Virus record (IMG/VR): IMGVR_UViG_3300021368_001504
Location: 1 to 30,849 of that record
Reading direction: 5' to 3' (one strand)
From: a virus
Length of the DNA: 30,849 nt
Shown in pieces: positions 8,005 to 14,869 of the stretch. A program made the translations under genes and the position numbers. The first letter of the stretch is position 1; each line of letters opens with the position of its first letter. Below the pieces are notes generated by a model, which worked only from the letters and a program-made list of their open reading frames with translations, searched no databases and had not been told where the DNA came from.

Positions 8005-8641
8005 CGGCAAGGAAGCAAAAGATTTAGCAGAATTTGATTTAGCAGAAGATCAAATGATTGTAATAGATGACTTATTCCCTCAATATGTTATCGAGCATGT
8101 TCATGATCAAGTTTTTAATACATACAGTTGGTTTTATGGACACACGAGTAACTATCCTGATGATCCAAGAACTGATGTAGGTGCAATACCAGATTGGCCG
8201 GAGGTCCCTGCACTCAAACAACAAATTTATCCTCCTAACAGTCCTAATGCACACGATGCATCTTGGAATATGATTTATAATGCAGTCGCACAAATGATTC
8301 CATTTGAATTAGAAATAGGAGAAATATTAGTTAACGGACAGCAATGGATACACAACACAGTTGAACATACTGATTGTCAGTGCGACAACGGTATTAGTTG
8401 GATCTACTATGTGAACAGAGAATGGAAAGAAGAATGGGGCGGAGAAACTGTAATTCAATTAGACGGCGAATGGAAAAAAGTTTATCCTAAACCAGGACGT
8501 GTTTTCTTATTCAAAGGCAAAATTCCACACCACGGAAATCCACCAAACGATTCATACAAAGGACTAAGAGCAACGCTTGTGTATAAAACCATGCGAGCGC
8601 AACCATTACCACCTAAACACCAACAACCTTGGAGGACTTAA
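7994..8641 (+). CDS. 2OG-Fe(II) oxygenase, prolyl-4-hydroxylase-like (cassette oxygenase A)
   Basis: A 215-residue protein overlapping the carbamoyltransferase by 11 bp. The facial triad is visible as His125-Thr-Asp127 ('VEHTDCQCDNGISWIYYVN'), the distal His179/180 ('IPHHGNPP') and Arg192 ('LRATLVYKT') for 2-oxoglutarate. The 'EEWGGETVI' turn and 'GRVFLFKGKIPHH' are typical of P4H-like phage oxygenases. It probably hydroxylates a protein side chain or sugar using 2OG, O2 and Fe(II). The cassette context suggests modification of the glycan product or a virion protein; the substrate cannot be read from the sequence. Confidence 0.85.
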   Translation: MLINGKEAKDLAEFDLAEDQMIVIDDLFPQYVIEHVHDQVFNTYSWFYGHTSNYPDDPRTDVGAIPDWPEVPALKQQIYPPNSPNAHDASWNMIYNAVAQMIPFELEIGEILVNGQQWIHNTVEHTDCQCDNGISWIYYVNREWKEEWGGETVIQLDGEWKKVYPKPGRVFLFKGKIPHHGNPPNDSYKGLRATLVYKTMRAQPLPPKHQQPWRT

Positions 8642-9156
8642 TGCGTTATGATATCTTTAGTACACCTGTTTTTATAGACACTGTCGATTTAACAAAAATA
8701 GATATAAGTGATGAACCCACTGAACCAACTTGGCTTAGTGAAACTCCTAGTACCTTTACTAAAGAACATAAAATTGCACCTGCAACATTTGAGTATTTGG
8801 TCGAAATCATAACAGAAAATTTGCAAAATCTAGTGGGCCCTAATCCAAGATTCGGACCTATTTGGAGGAACAAGTACAAAGAACACGATTGGCAAGACAT
8901 ACATATACATCCTAATAGTGCATGGAGTTTTATAATATACGAAACTGTTAAAGAATCTAAAACTGTTTTCATGAATCCTTTGTTTAGAGACATACAAAAT
9001 CATTTAGGTACAAATGTAGAAGGATTTCCTTTAGATTTTAGACCAGAATTGACCGCCGGTGATATGATTATTTTTCCTAGTTATCTAGAACATTTTGTAC
9101 GTCCTGGTTCAATAGGATCAACAATCAGCGGAAACATTTACATGGATTATCAATGA
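8641..9156 (+). CDS. 2OG-Fe(II) oxygenase-like cupin-fold protein (cassette oxygenase B)
   Basis: A 171-residue protein. I chose ATG 8641, overlapping the previous stop as TAATG, because GGAGG sits at 8631-8635; an upstream TTG at 8629 would place this site inside the gene. 'WQDIHIHPNSAWSFIIYE' (His88, His90) and 'AGDMIIFPSYLEHFVRPGS' (His151) give the HxH...H pattern of the short 'FPSWLxHxV' oxygenase family also represented at 11593. The usual 2OG-binding Arg after the distal His is not evident ('SIGSTISGNIYMD'), so activity is less certain. It lies between oxygenase A and HldE. Confidence 0.65.
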   Translation: MRYDIFSTPVFIDTVDLTKIDISDEPTEPTWLSETPSTFTKEHKIAPATFEYLVEIITENLQNLVGPNPRFGPIWRNKYKEHDWQDIHIHPNSAWSFIIYETVKESKTVFMNPLFRDIQNHLGTNVEGFPLDFRPELTAGDMIIFPSYLEHFVRPGSIGSTISGNIYMDYQ

Positions 9157-10304
9157 AAGTTCTTATAATTGGTGATATTATATTAGACAAATATATCTAC
9201 GGCACAAGCAAACGTCTAAGTCCGGAGGCACCTGTACCGGTGGTTACACAAGAACGTACTGTAGAAACACAAGGTGGCGCAGGCTTAGTTTACAAAAATT
9301 TAGAAAGTTTAGGTGTTGATGTAGAACTATTCAATTATTACTATCCTAAAAGCACTAAAACAAGAGTATTGTGTGATGGACATTATATTACACGTATAGA
9401 CGATGATGTTATTGTACCTGGTGAAAATACATTAGAAGATATTTTAAAAAAGGACTTTAGTGAATACACATTTGTTATACTAAGCGATTACAACAAAGGT
9501 GTATTAGAATACTCAAACGATATTATAAAACATATTAATAGTTTCAATTGTAAAGTTATTGTAGATCCTAAACGTCACATAAGTTGTTACGAAGGTGCTT
9601 GGTTAATAAAACCTAATAGCAAAGAATATAAAGAATTTGAAGTTGATCAGTGGACTGGTAATTTTATTACAACAAATGCAGGAGATAATGTTATTGCTGA
9701 TATAGATAATATCATGTACAGTATTCCTGTAGAAAATGTAGAAGTTTCAGATGTAACAGGTGCTGGAGATTGTTTTTTAGCAGGTTTTGTTTATGGACTA
9801 ACAAAAGGATACGATTTCAAAAAAGCCTTAGAACTTGGTGTAAGAGGGTCAACCGAAAGTGTCAAACACGTAGGTACTTATATCTTAACTGAAAAGGACC
9901 TAATTAAACGTGTTGTGTTTACTAATGGGTGTTTTGATGTGCTTCACAAAGGACATCTTACATTATTGAAAGAAGCACGTATGCAAGGTGATAAGTTAAT
10001 AGTAGGATTGAACAGTGACGAAAGTGTTAAACGGTTAAAAGGTGACTCAAGACCAATCAACGATGTTAACACACGTAAAGAACAACTTTTGCTTATTCCT
10101 TATGTAGACGAAGTAATTATATTCGATCATGATACTCCATATAAACTTATAAAAGATATACAACCAGACTTAATTGTAAAAGGCGGCGACTATACCGTAG
10201 AAGAAATTGTAGGACACGATTTATCACCAGTATATATAGTTCCAACAGTAGAAGGGCATAGCACCACAAGGATAATAAATGAAAATATTGATTACAGGAC
10301 ATAA
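9153..10304 (+). CDS. hldE: Bifunctional heptose-7-phosphate kinase / heptose-1-phosphate adenylyltransferase (HldE)
   Basis: A 383-residue fusion. The kinase half (1-240, PfkB fold) starts 'VLIIGDIILDKYIYGTSKRL' and has 'SPEAPVPVV', 'QGGAG' and the catalytic 'TGAGDCFLAG' with Asp206. The adenylyltransferase half (about 250-383) has 'FTNGCFDVLHKGHL' with HxGH at 265-268, 'VGLNSDESVKRLKG' and 'DLIVKGGDY'. These match HldE (RfaE), which phosphorylates D-glycero-D-manno-heptose 7-phosphate at C1 and later adenylylates heptose 1-phosphate. It is about 95 residues shorter than the E. coli enzyme, mainly through a compact kinase half. It couples to its neighbours by an ATGA overlap upstream and a 26 bp overlap with the epimerase gene downstream. 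Confidence 0.92.
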   Translation: MKVLIIGDIILDKYIYGTSKRLSPEAPVPVVTQERTVETQGGAGLVYKNLESLGVDVELFNYYYPKSTKTRVLCDGHYITRIDDDVIVPGENTLEDILKKDFSEYTFVILSDYNKGVLEYSNDIIKHINSFNCKVIVDPKRHISCYEGAWLIKPNSKEYKEFEVDQWTGNFITTNAGDNVIADIDNIMYSIPVENVEVSDVTGAGDCFLAGFVYGLTKGYDFKKALELGVRGSTESVKHVGTYILTEKDLIKRVVFTNGCFDVLHKGHLTLLKEARMQGDKLIVGLNSDESVKRLKGDSRPINDVNTRKEQLLLIPYVDEVIIFDHDTPYKLIKDIQPDLIVKGGDYTVEEIVGHDLSPVYIVPTVEGHSTTRIINENIDYRT

Positions 10305-11088
10305 AGGTTTTATAGGACAAAATCTTATGTCCTATTTAGAGACTGACCACGAAGTAGCTGGATATGATTTTCATCCAGAAAACTTGCCTCTTGTTAAAGA
10401 TTATGATTGGGTAATACATTTAGGCGCAATTAGTTCAACTACTGAAACAGATGTAGATAAAGTTATATTACACAACTATGAATTTTCCAAGTGGTTGTTT
10501 AATCAATGTAATCAATATAATGTAAACATGCAATATGCTTCAAGTGCAAGTGTTTACGGAAGCACAACACATTTCAAAGAAGACGGACCTAGTGACCCTA
10601 AAAGTCCATATGCCTGGAGCAAGTATTTGTTTGATAGATGGGTAACAGGTATACATCCAAAAATTATATTCCAAGGATTTCGTTATTTTAATGTATATGG
10701 TCCTAACGAAGAACACAAAGGCAATCAAGCAAGCCCTATTACAAAATTTACAAAACAAGCAAAAGAAGAAGGTAAAATTACAATTTTTACAGATAGCGAA
10801 AACTATAAAAGAGATTTTGTGTGTGTTAGTGACATATGTGAGATACATGAAAAAATGTTTGACGTAAAAGAAAAAGGTGTGTATAATGTAGGAACAGGAA
10901 CAGCAATCAGTTTCAAGGAAATAGCGGATTTAATTGCACAAAAGCACAACGCAGAAATAAAATATATACCTATACCAGATAATATAAAAAGTCAGTATCA
11001 AAAATTTACGTGTGCCAACCTTGAACGTTTAAGTACTGTTGTAAAACACAACTTTAGAACAGTAAAGGAATATATAAATGAGCACTAG
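10279..11088 (+). CDS. hldD: ADP-heptose 6-epimerase-like extended SDR (HldD-like)
   Basis: A 269-residue protein with Rossmann GxxGxxG at 7-13 ('TGHKGFIG'), 'HLGAISSTTETD' (the HldD signature), 'SSASVYG', catalytic Tyr111-x3-Lys115 ('YAWSK'), 'RYFNVYGPNEEHKGNQAS' (HldD has 'YGPREGHKGSMAS') and 'KRDFVCVSD'. These point to ADP-L-glycero-D-manno-heptose 6-epimerase rather than a generic UDP-sugar epimerase. It is about 40 residues shorter than bacterial HldD. It begins inside the 3' end of hldE and overlaps the next gene by 11 bp. It would convert ADP-D,D-heptose to ADP-L,D-heptose for the upstream transferase. Relation to HldD is strong; exact substrate is inferred. Confidence 0.85.
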   Translation: MKILITGHKGFIGQNLMSYLETDHEVAGYDFHPENLPLVKDYDWVIHLGAISSTTETDVDKVILHNYEFSKWLFNQCNQYNVNMQYASSASVYGSTTHFKEDGPSDPKSPYAWSKYLFDRWVTGIHPKIIFQGFRYFNVYGPNEEHKGNQASPITKFTKQAKEEGKITIFTDSENYKRDFVCVSDICEIHEKMFDVKEKGVYNVGTGTAISFKEIADLIAQKHNAEIKYIPIPDNIKSQYQKFTCANLERLSTVVKHNFRTVKEYINEH

Positions 11089-11596
11089 TCTTTTTATTGT
11101 TGATGATTTTCTACCTAAGCCAGATCTAGTAAGAGAACAAGCAATTCAATTAGATTATCCGACTATAGGATCTTTCCCCGGCATGCGTACACTTGCGGCA
11201 GATGATGCCTATCAGATGTATTGTAAAACAAGATTTGAAGATATCTTGGGTGTAAAAATTATAAATTGGCTTATGGATAGCTTTTGCTTTCAACTGTGTT
11301 ATGAAGGTGCAGAGACTTGGGTTCACAAAGATCCTAGCATGTGGGCAGGTGTTTTGTATCTTAGTCCAGATGCGCCTATAGAAGCTGGAACAGGAATATT
11401 TAAAGAAGTTGCACCACAAGATTTTGAATTAATTGATGCCATCGGAAATGTATACAATAGATTAATTTTATACAGAGGTGATTTGTTGCATAGAAGTTTA
11501 CTATCTGGTTTTGGCAACTCACCCGAAACAGGAAGATTGACGCAAGTATTCTTTTTTGATGTAAATGCACAGCCTGCAGGAGGATGGGAAGCATGA
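11078..11596 (+). CDS. 2OG-Fe(II) oxygenase-like protein, DUF6445-like (cassette oxygenase C)
   Basis: A 172-residue protein. 'SFCFQLCYEGAETWVHKDPS' contains His83-Lys-Asp85, followed by 'WAGVLYLSPDAP' and 'GTGIF', then 'LILYRGDLLHRS' with the distal His138 and Arg153. This is the HxD...H...R layout of Fe(II)/2OG enzymes and resembles the family I know as DUF6445. The opening 'LFIVDDFLPKPDLVREQAIQ' is also usual for that family. It overlaps hldD by 11 bp and the next oxygenase gene by 4 bp. The substrate is unknown. Confidence 0.75.
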   Translation: MSTSLFIVDDFLPKPDLVREQAIQLDYPTIGSFPGMRTLAADDAYQMYCKTRFEDILGVKIINWLMDSFCFQLCYEGAETWVHKDPSMWAGVLYLSPDAPIEAGTGIFKEVAPQDFELIDAIGNVYNRLILYRGDLLHRSLLSGFGNSPETGRLTQVFFFDVNAQPAGGWEA

Positions 11597-12195
11597 GTAC
11601 AGATGCAATATGGCCAACGTGGATTTATAATACTGTTGTAAAAAATCATGAAGAAGTATACAAAGAATTCCTGCCAATGCTAAATGATGATGACAACTTT
11701 GACAGTCCTTGGACATTTGGAGACTGTAAAAGTAGTATTAGGAATAAAAACAACGATAGTTTTCCTTGGCAGGCATGGTTTGAGGAAATTAGACCATATG
11801 TAGAAGAACATTTGCAAAGTTTAGAACCTATAGAACCATACATGATACACAGTGACGAATTTTGGGTAAACATATACAGTAAAGGTGATTATCAAGAAAG
11901 CCATGAACATGCATTTCCCGGACGTTCACTTAGTGCAATTTATATTATGGAATTAGATAAAGACACAGAAGGTGGAGAATTAGTTTTTGAGTGTCCTAAT
12001 TTTTCAACTGTAAAGTTTAGTGGGTTAAATAGAATATTTAATAAATGGCAATATCAGCATATTATGCCTAATTTGGAACCAGGAACTCTGTTGTTATTTC
12101 CTAGTTGGCTGACACACTATGTTTTACCTTTGAGATCTGAAAAAAGAAGAATAACACTAGCCGCAAATTTTAGTATTAAGGAAGCAAATGAGTAG
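11593..12195 (+). CDS. 2OG-Fe(II) oxygenase, 'FPSWLxHxV' family (cassette oxygenase D)
   Basis: A 200-residue protein. I chose ATG 11593 because AGGAGG lies at 11578-11583, 9 bp upstream, and it gives the ATGA overlap with the previous gene; the ATG at 11584 abuts the Shine-Dalgarno. 'WVNIYSKGDYQESHEH' carries the HxH pair (104, 106), 'LSAIYIMELDKDTEGGELVF' the jelly-roll centre, 'PGTLLLFPSWLTHYVLPL' the distal His175, and 'EKRRITLAANF' the 2OG-binding Arg. This is a textbook member of the putative 2OG-Fe(II) oxygenase family common in marine T4-like phages, and a complete version of the fold seen at 8641. Confidence 0.85.
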   Translation: MSTDAIWPTWIYNTVVKNHEEVYKEFLPMLNDDDNFDSPWTFGDCKSSIRNKNNDSFPWQAWFEEIRPYVEEHLQSLEPIEPYMIHSDEFWVNIYSKGDYQESHEHAFPGRSLSAIYIMELDKDTEGGELVFECPNFSTVKFSGLNRIFNKWQYQHIMPNLEPGTLLLFPSWLTHYVLPLRSEKRRITLAANFSIKEANE

Positions 12196-12550
12196 ATTAC
12201 AAGGTGAAGTTGAAAAAGGTTGGGGTAGCGAAACAATATTTGCTACAAATGATTTGTATTGCGGCAAATTATTAAACTTTCACACAGGTGCAAAGTTTAG
12301 TATGCATTTGCACAAAGACAAAGATGAAACTTGGTACGTGCTAAGTGGTAAATTTGTAGTAAAAACCATTGACACAAAAACTGCTGATATAGTTGCTACG
12401 TCTTTGAAAAAAGGAGATACATGGCATAATCCACCTATGCTACCACACCAATTATTGTGTTTAGAAGAAGGTACAATTATAGAAGTAAGTACCCCTGACA
12501 GTGTGGAAGATAATTACAGAGTTGAAAAAGGAGATAGCCAGATTGTCTAG
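12188..12550 (+). CDS. Single-domain cupin, mannose-6-phosphate isomerase type II-like
   Basis: A 120-residue cupin. The beginning 'VEKGWGSETIF' resembles the 'V.KPWG.E' start of type II phosphomannose isomerase/cupin domains. Cupin motif 1 is 'HLHKDKDETWYVLSG' (His40, His42, Glu47) and motif 2 'PPMLPHQLLCLEEG' (His87), so all four metal ligands are present. 'DNYRVEKGD' near the C-terminus also fits sugar-cupin families. Such proteins isomerise or bind phosphosugars. Its role in the heptose cassette is uncertain, and an unrelated sugar-modifying reaction is possible. It overlaps both neighbours (8 bp each). A distant paralogue is encoded at 23369-23728. Confidence 0.8.
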   Translation: MSRLQGEVEKGWGSETIFATNDLYCGKLLNFHTGAKFSMHLHKDKDETWYVLSGKFVVKTIDTKTADIVATSLKKGDTWHNPPMLPHQLLCLEEGTIIEVSTPDSVEDNYRVEKGDSQIV

Positions 12551-13352
12551 AACTTTGTTTATAGGTTGTAGTCATACTATGGGTTATTTAGATCCAAACC
12601 CTACATCAGACACACCTCCTAAACCGTGGCAAGACAACAATTACGCAGAATATTATGCAAAAGAAAATAATAAACCTGTTGTAATAATGGCAAGTGCGGG
12701 AGCAGGTAATAGTTTATGGCCAAGATTTTTAGCCTATGCTTTTCAAAATTATTATGACATAGATGAAGTTTTTGTTCAAAGCACATATTGGGGAAGATTT
12801 GCTATTGCAATGAATCCTAATTTAGATGCACATAATATTTTGCCTATTGATTATTTTATAGAAAAAGAAAAAAGCGACGAGCTTGTTGAGAGATATAGTT
12901 TAGGATTATATCAAGATAAGTTTGTTGAATATTATCTTAAACCAGAATCATACGATTATGATGAACTGCCTTATAATCGTTATACTGCACCGTTTGTTGC
13001 AGAGCCCGATGTTAGACGTAGTAGTCATATGTACATAAGAATGTGGCATTATTCAAATACACATTTAGATCAATATGATTATTTTAAAGATGTATTAGCT
13101 TGCGATGCACTTTGTCATTACAATAACGTCAAGATGCATTTATGGAATATAAATGATAGATGTTTTATACCAAAAGAAACAAACAGTTGGTTGACAACTT
13201 TACAGGCAACAAAAATTGCAAACGTAGATGCAGAAAGTTTTTTAAAAAATAAAAATAAAAATATTAAATTAGCTGACACCGAACACTACTCAAAAGAAAC
13301 ACATGAGTTAATTGCAAAAGAATATATACCTTATGTAAAGGATACACAATGA
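12543..13352 (+). CDS. SGNH/GDSL-like hydrolase family protein
   Basis: I chose the TTG at 12543 because AAGGAG lies at 12528-12533, 9 bp upstream, and the conserved core begins at once: 'SRTLFIGCSHTMGYLD'. A GTG at 12501 would add 14 residues with no ribosome site. 'GCSHT' takes the place of GDS(L) with Ser as putative nucleophile, 'ASAGAGNSLW' provides Gly/Asn block residues, and 'DTEHYSKETHELIAKEY' near the C-terminus supplies the Asp-x2-His pair. The product is 269 residues. SGNH enzymes remove or transfer acyl groups on glycans and lipids, so glycan acetylation or deacetylation would suit the cassette. The fold assignment is good; the reaction is inferred. Confidence 0.6.
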   Translation: MSRTLFIGCSHTMGYLDPNPTSDTPPKPWQDNNYAEYYAKENNKPVVIMASAGAGNSLWPRFLAYAFQNYYDIDEVFVQSTYWGRFAIAMNPNLDAHNILPIDYFIEKEKSDELVERYSLGLYQDKFVEYYLKPESYDYDELPYNRYTAPFVAEPDVRRSSHMYIRMWHYSNTHLDQYDYFKDVLACDALCHYNNVKMHLWNINDRCFIPKETNSWLTTLQATKIANVDAESFLKNKNKNIKLADTEHYSKETHELIAKEYIPYVKDTQ

Positions 13353-13927
13353 AAGATGATTATAACGGAATAGAAGAATATCCGCTTGCTTACGAGGAAG
13401 AATATTGTGAAGAAATAATCAAACACTTTACAGTAATGGCTAGAAATGCAGTTACATACAAACAAGACAAACTTGAAGTGAATCAAGATGAACGTATTGT
13501 ATTTGATTGGGCTCATACACAAAATCAATATCACTATGATTTTAAATTATGCGATTATTTTTACAAAAGATTACATGAAGTTTATACAACAGCCTATATG
13601 GAAAAATATCAAATGTTAAAGAACAGTGAGCAACATAGTCCTAAAGGCATGAGTATACAAAAATCAAAACCACATCAAGGATATCACGCCTGGCATGCTG
13701 AAGCCGCTGATATTGGTTCCTGTTCAAGAGTAATGAATTACATGTTGTATCTAAATGATGTAGAAGAAGGCGGCGAAACAGAATTCCTATATCAAGGAGT
13801 AAAACTTAAACCAGAAACAGGTAAGCTAGTTATCTTTCCAACAAGTTATATGTATCCTCACAGAGGCAATCCTATTTACAAAGGCGAGAAATATATAATA
13901 ACAGGTTGGTATACATATGATAGATAA
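13349..13927 (+). CDS. 2OG-Fe(II) oxygenase, P4H-like (cassette oxygenase E)
   Basis: A 192-residue protein with ATGA overlap to the preceding gene. 'YHAWHAEAADIGSCSRVMNY' gives His116-x-Glu118, with Glu rather than the common Asp as the carboxylate ligand. 'YLNDVEEGGETEFLYQG' is the characteristic P4H turn, 'GKLVIFPTSYMYPHRGNP' provides the distal His171, and 'KYIITGWYTYD' the C-terminal strand with Lys181 in the place usually held by the 2OG-binding residue. The pattern is recurrent in marine T4-like phage hydroxylases. It probably hydroxylates a protein or sugar; substrate unknown. It overlaps gmhB by 11 bp. Confidence 0.85.
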   Translation: MKDDYNGIEEYPLAYEEEYCEEIIKHFTVMARNAVTYKQDKLEVNQDERIVFDWAHTQNQYHYDFKLCDYFYKRLHEVYTTAYMEKYQMLKNSEQHSPKGMSIQKSKPHQGYHAWHAEAADIGSCSRVMNYMLYLNDVEEGGETEFLYQGVKLKPETGKLVIFPTSYMYPHRGNPIYKGEKYIITGWYTYDR

Positions 13928-14513
13928 GTATAAAGTTGCAAACGCGGCTCCTGCAATTCCTACAAAGTGTGTAATAGGATTAGACAGAGACGGAGTAATT
14001 AACAAAGACTTAGGCACATATGTTACCTCACCTAGCCAATTTGAACCAATTGACGGCAGTCTTGAAGCAATAGCTCACATGCGAAGGCTAGGACATCGTA
14101 TTGTTATTCTGACCAACCAAGGAGGAATAGAAAAGGGTATTATGACTCCTGAACATGTAGATAAAGTACATGAGCATATGCTAGATTTATTTGGGCAAGC
14201 CGGTTGTCCTAGTATTGAAGGAATATACTATAGCGAAAGCAGTCAAAAAAATGATATGTATGCAAAACCAAACGCAGGTATGTTCAAACGGTGTGCAAAA
14301 GAGGTTCCAGGAATAAAATGGTCACAAGGATTTTTTGTTGGTGACAAAATGAGTGATCTACGTGCCGCTATTAAAGTAGGAGCAAGGCCTGTCCTAGTTA
14401 GAACCGGATATGGACTTGAAACAGAAAAACAGCTAAATAAGTATACATATAGGGACATTCGAAAGAAAACCTATGTATTTGACGATTTAGCTGATTTTGC
14501 AAGCCAGCTTTAA
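13917..14513 (+). CDS. gmhB: HAD phosphatase, GmhB-like (heptose 1,7-bisphosphate 7-phosphatase)
   Basis: A 198-residue HAD enzyme: motif I 'GLDRDGVINKD' (Asp23, Asp25), 'ILTNQGGIEKG' (Thr66, Asn67), 'KPNAGMF' (Lys117) and motif IV 'FVGDKMSDLRAA' (Asp143). The DRDGVIN and TNQ motifs are those of the GmhB/histidinol-phosphatase subfamily. The Cys/His zinc loop normally lying before the KP(N/H) motif is absent: residues 104-116 are 'YYSESSQKNDMYA' with no Cys. In an ADP-heptose cassette it would remove the C7 phosphate between the two HldE reactions. It is the last gene of the cassette. Without the zinc loop, substrate choice could differ from bacterial GmhB. Confidence 0.8.
   Translation: MIDKYKVANAAPAIPTKCVIGLDRDGVINKDLGTYVTSPSQFEPIDGSLEAIAHMRRLGHRIVILTNQGGIEKGIMTPEHVDKVHEHMLDLFGQAGCPSIEGIYYSESSQKNDMYAKPNAGMFKRCAKEVPGIKWSQGFFVGDKMSDLRAAIKVGARPVLVRTGYGLETEKQLNKYTYRDIRKKTYVFDDLADFASQL
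14433..14439 (+). promoter_or_regulatory. Possible phage late promoter (CTAAATA)
   Basis: CTAAATA near the 3' end of gmhB is the same heptamer found before the gp18 gene at the window's right end. It lies about 90 bp before the next virion gene (ATG 14528). It overlaps coding sequence and may be chance. Confidence 0.2.
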
Positions 14514-14527
14514 TAGGAGAAAAATAT

Positions 14528-14860
14528 ATGCCATACGCAGTTAAAAAACCGCATCCTACAAGGGAAAACGTAATGCTTTATCATACATGGGATCCTGATG
14601 GTGACGGTTACGAAGAAATTAGAAAATTCCCAGATGAAGCAAAAGCAAATGAATTTGCTGCCAATCATGCAGGTGCTGTTGTAGTAACTATTGGTTATGA
14701 AATTGATCAGACTGATGATATGATTGCTGAAAGATATGCTCAGTCTATTGATCCGACACAGTCTCATGGTAGTGTTACACTTTCAACAAATACTGATCAA
14801 GAGCATAGATTTGAGCCAAGTGCAATTACAGCATTTACCGCACACGGCATTTTAGGTTAA
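14528..14860 (+). CDS. Small protein of unknown function at the start of the second virion block
   Basis: A 110-residue, acidic, soluble protein I do not recognise. 'YHTWDPDGDGYEEIRKFPDE' has a DxDGDGxxE stretch reminiscent of a calcium-binding loop, though a single short loop is weak evidence. The remainder has 'AKANEFAANHAGAVVVTIGYE'. No signal peptide, membrane segment or cysteine is present. AGGAG at 14515-14519 precedes the ATG. It lies 14 bp after the metabolic cassette and 9 bp before a large tail protein, so it is probably transcribed with the virion genes. Confidence 0.65.
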   Translation: MPYAVKKPHPTRENVMLYHTWDPDGDGYEEIRKFPDEAKANEFAANHAGAVVVTIGYEIDQTDDMIAERYAQSIDPTQSHGSVTLSTNTDQEHRFEPSAITAFTAHGILG

Positions 14861-14869
14861 GGATAACCT

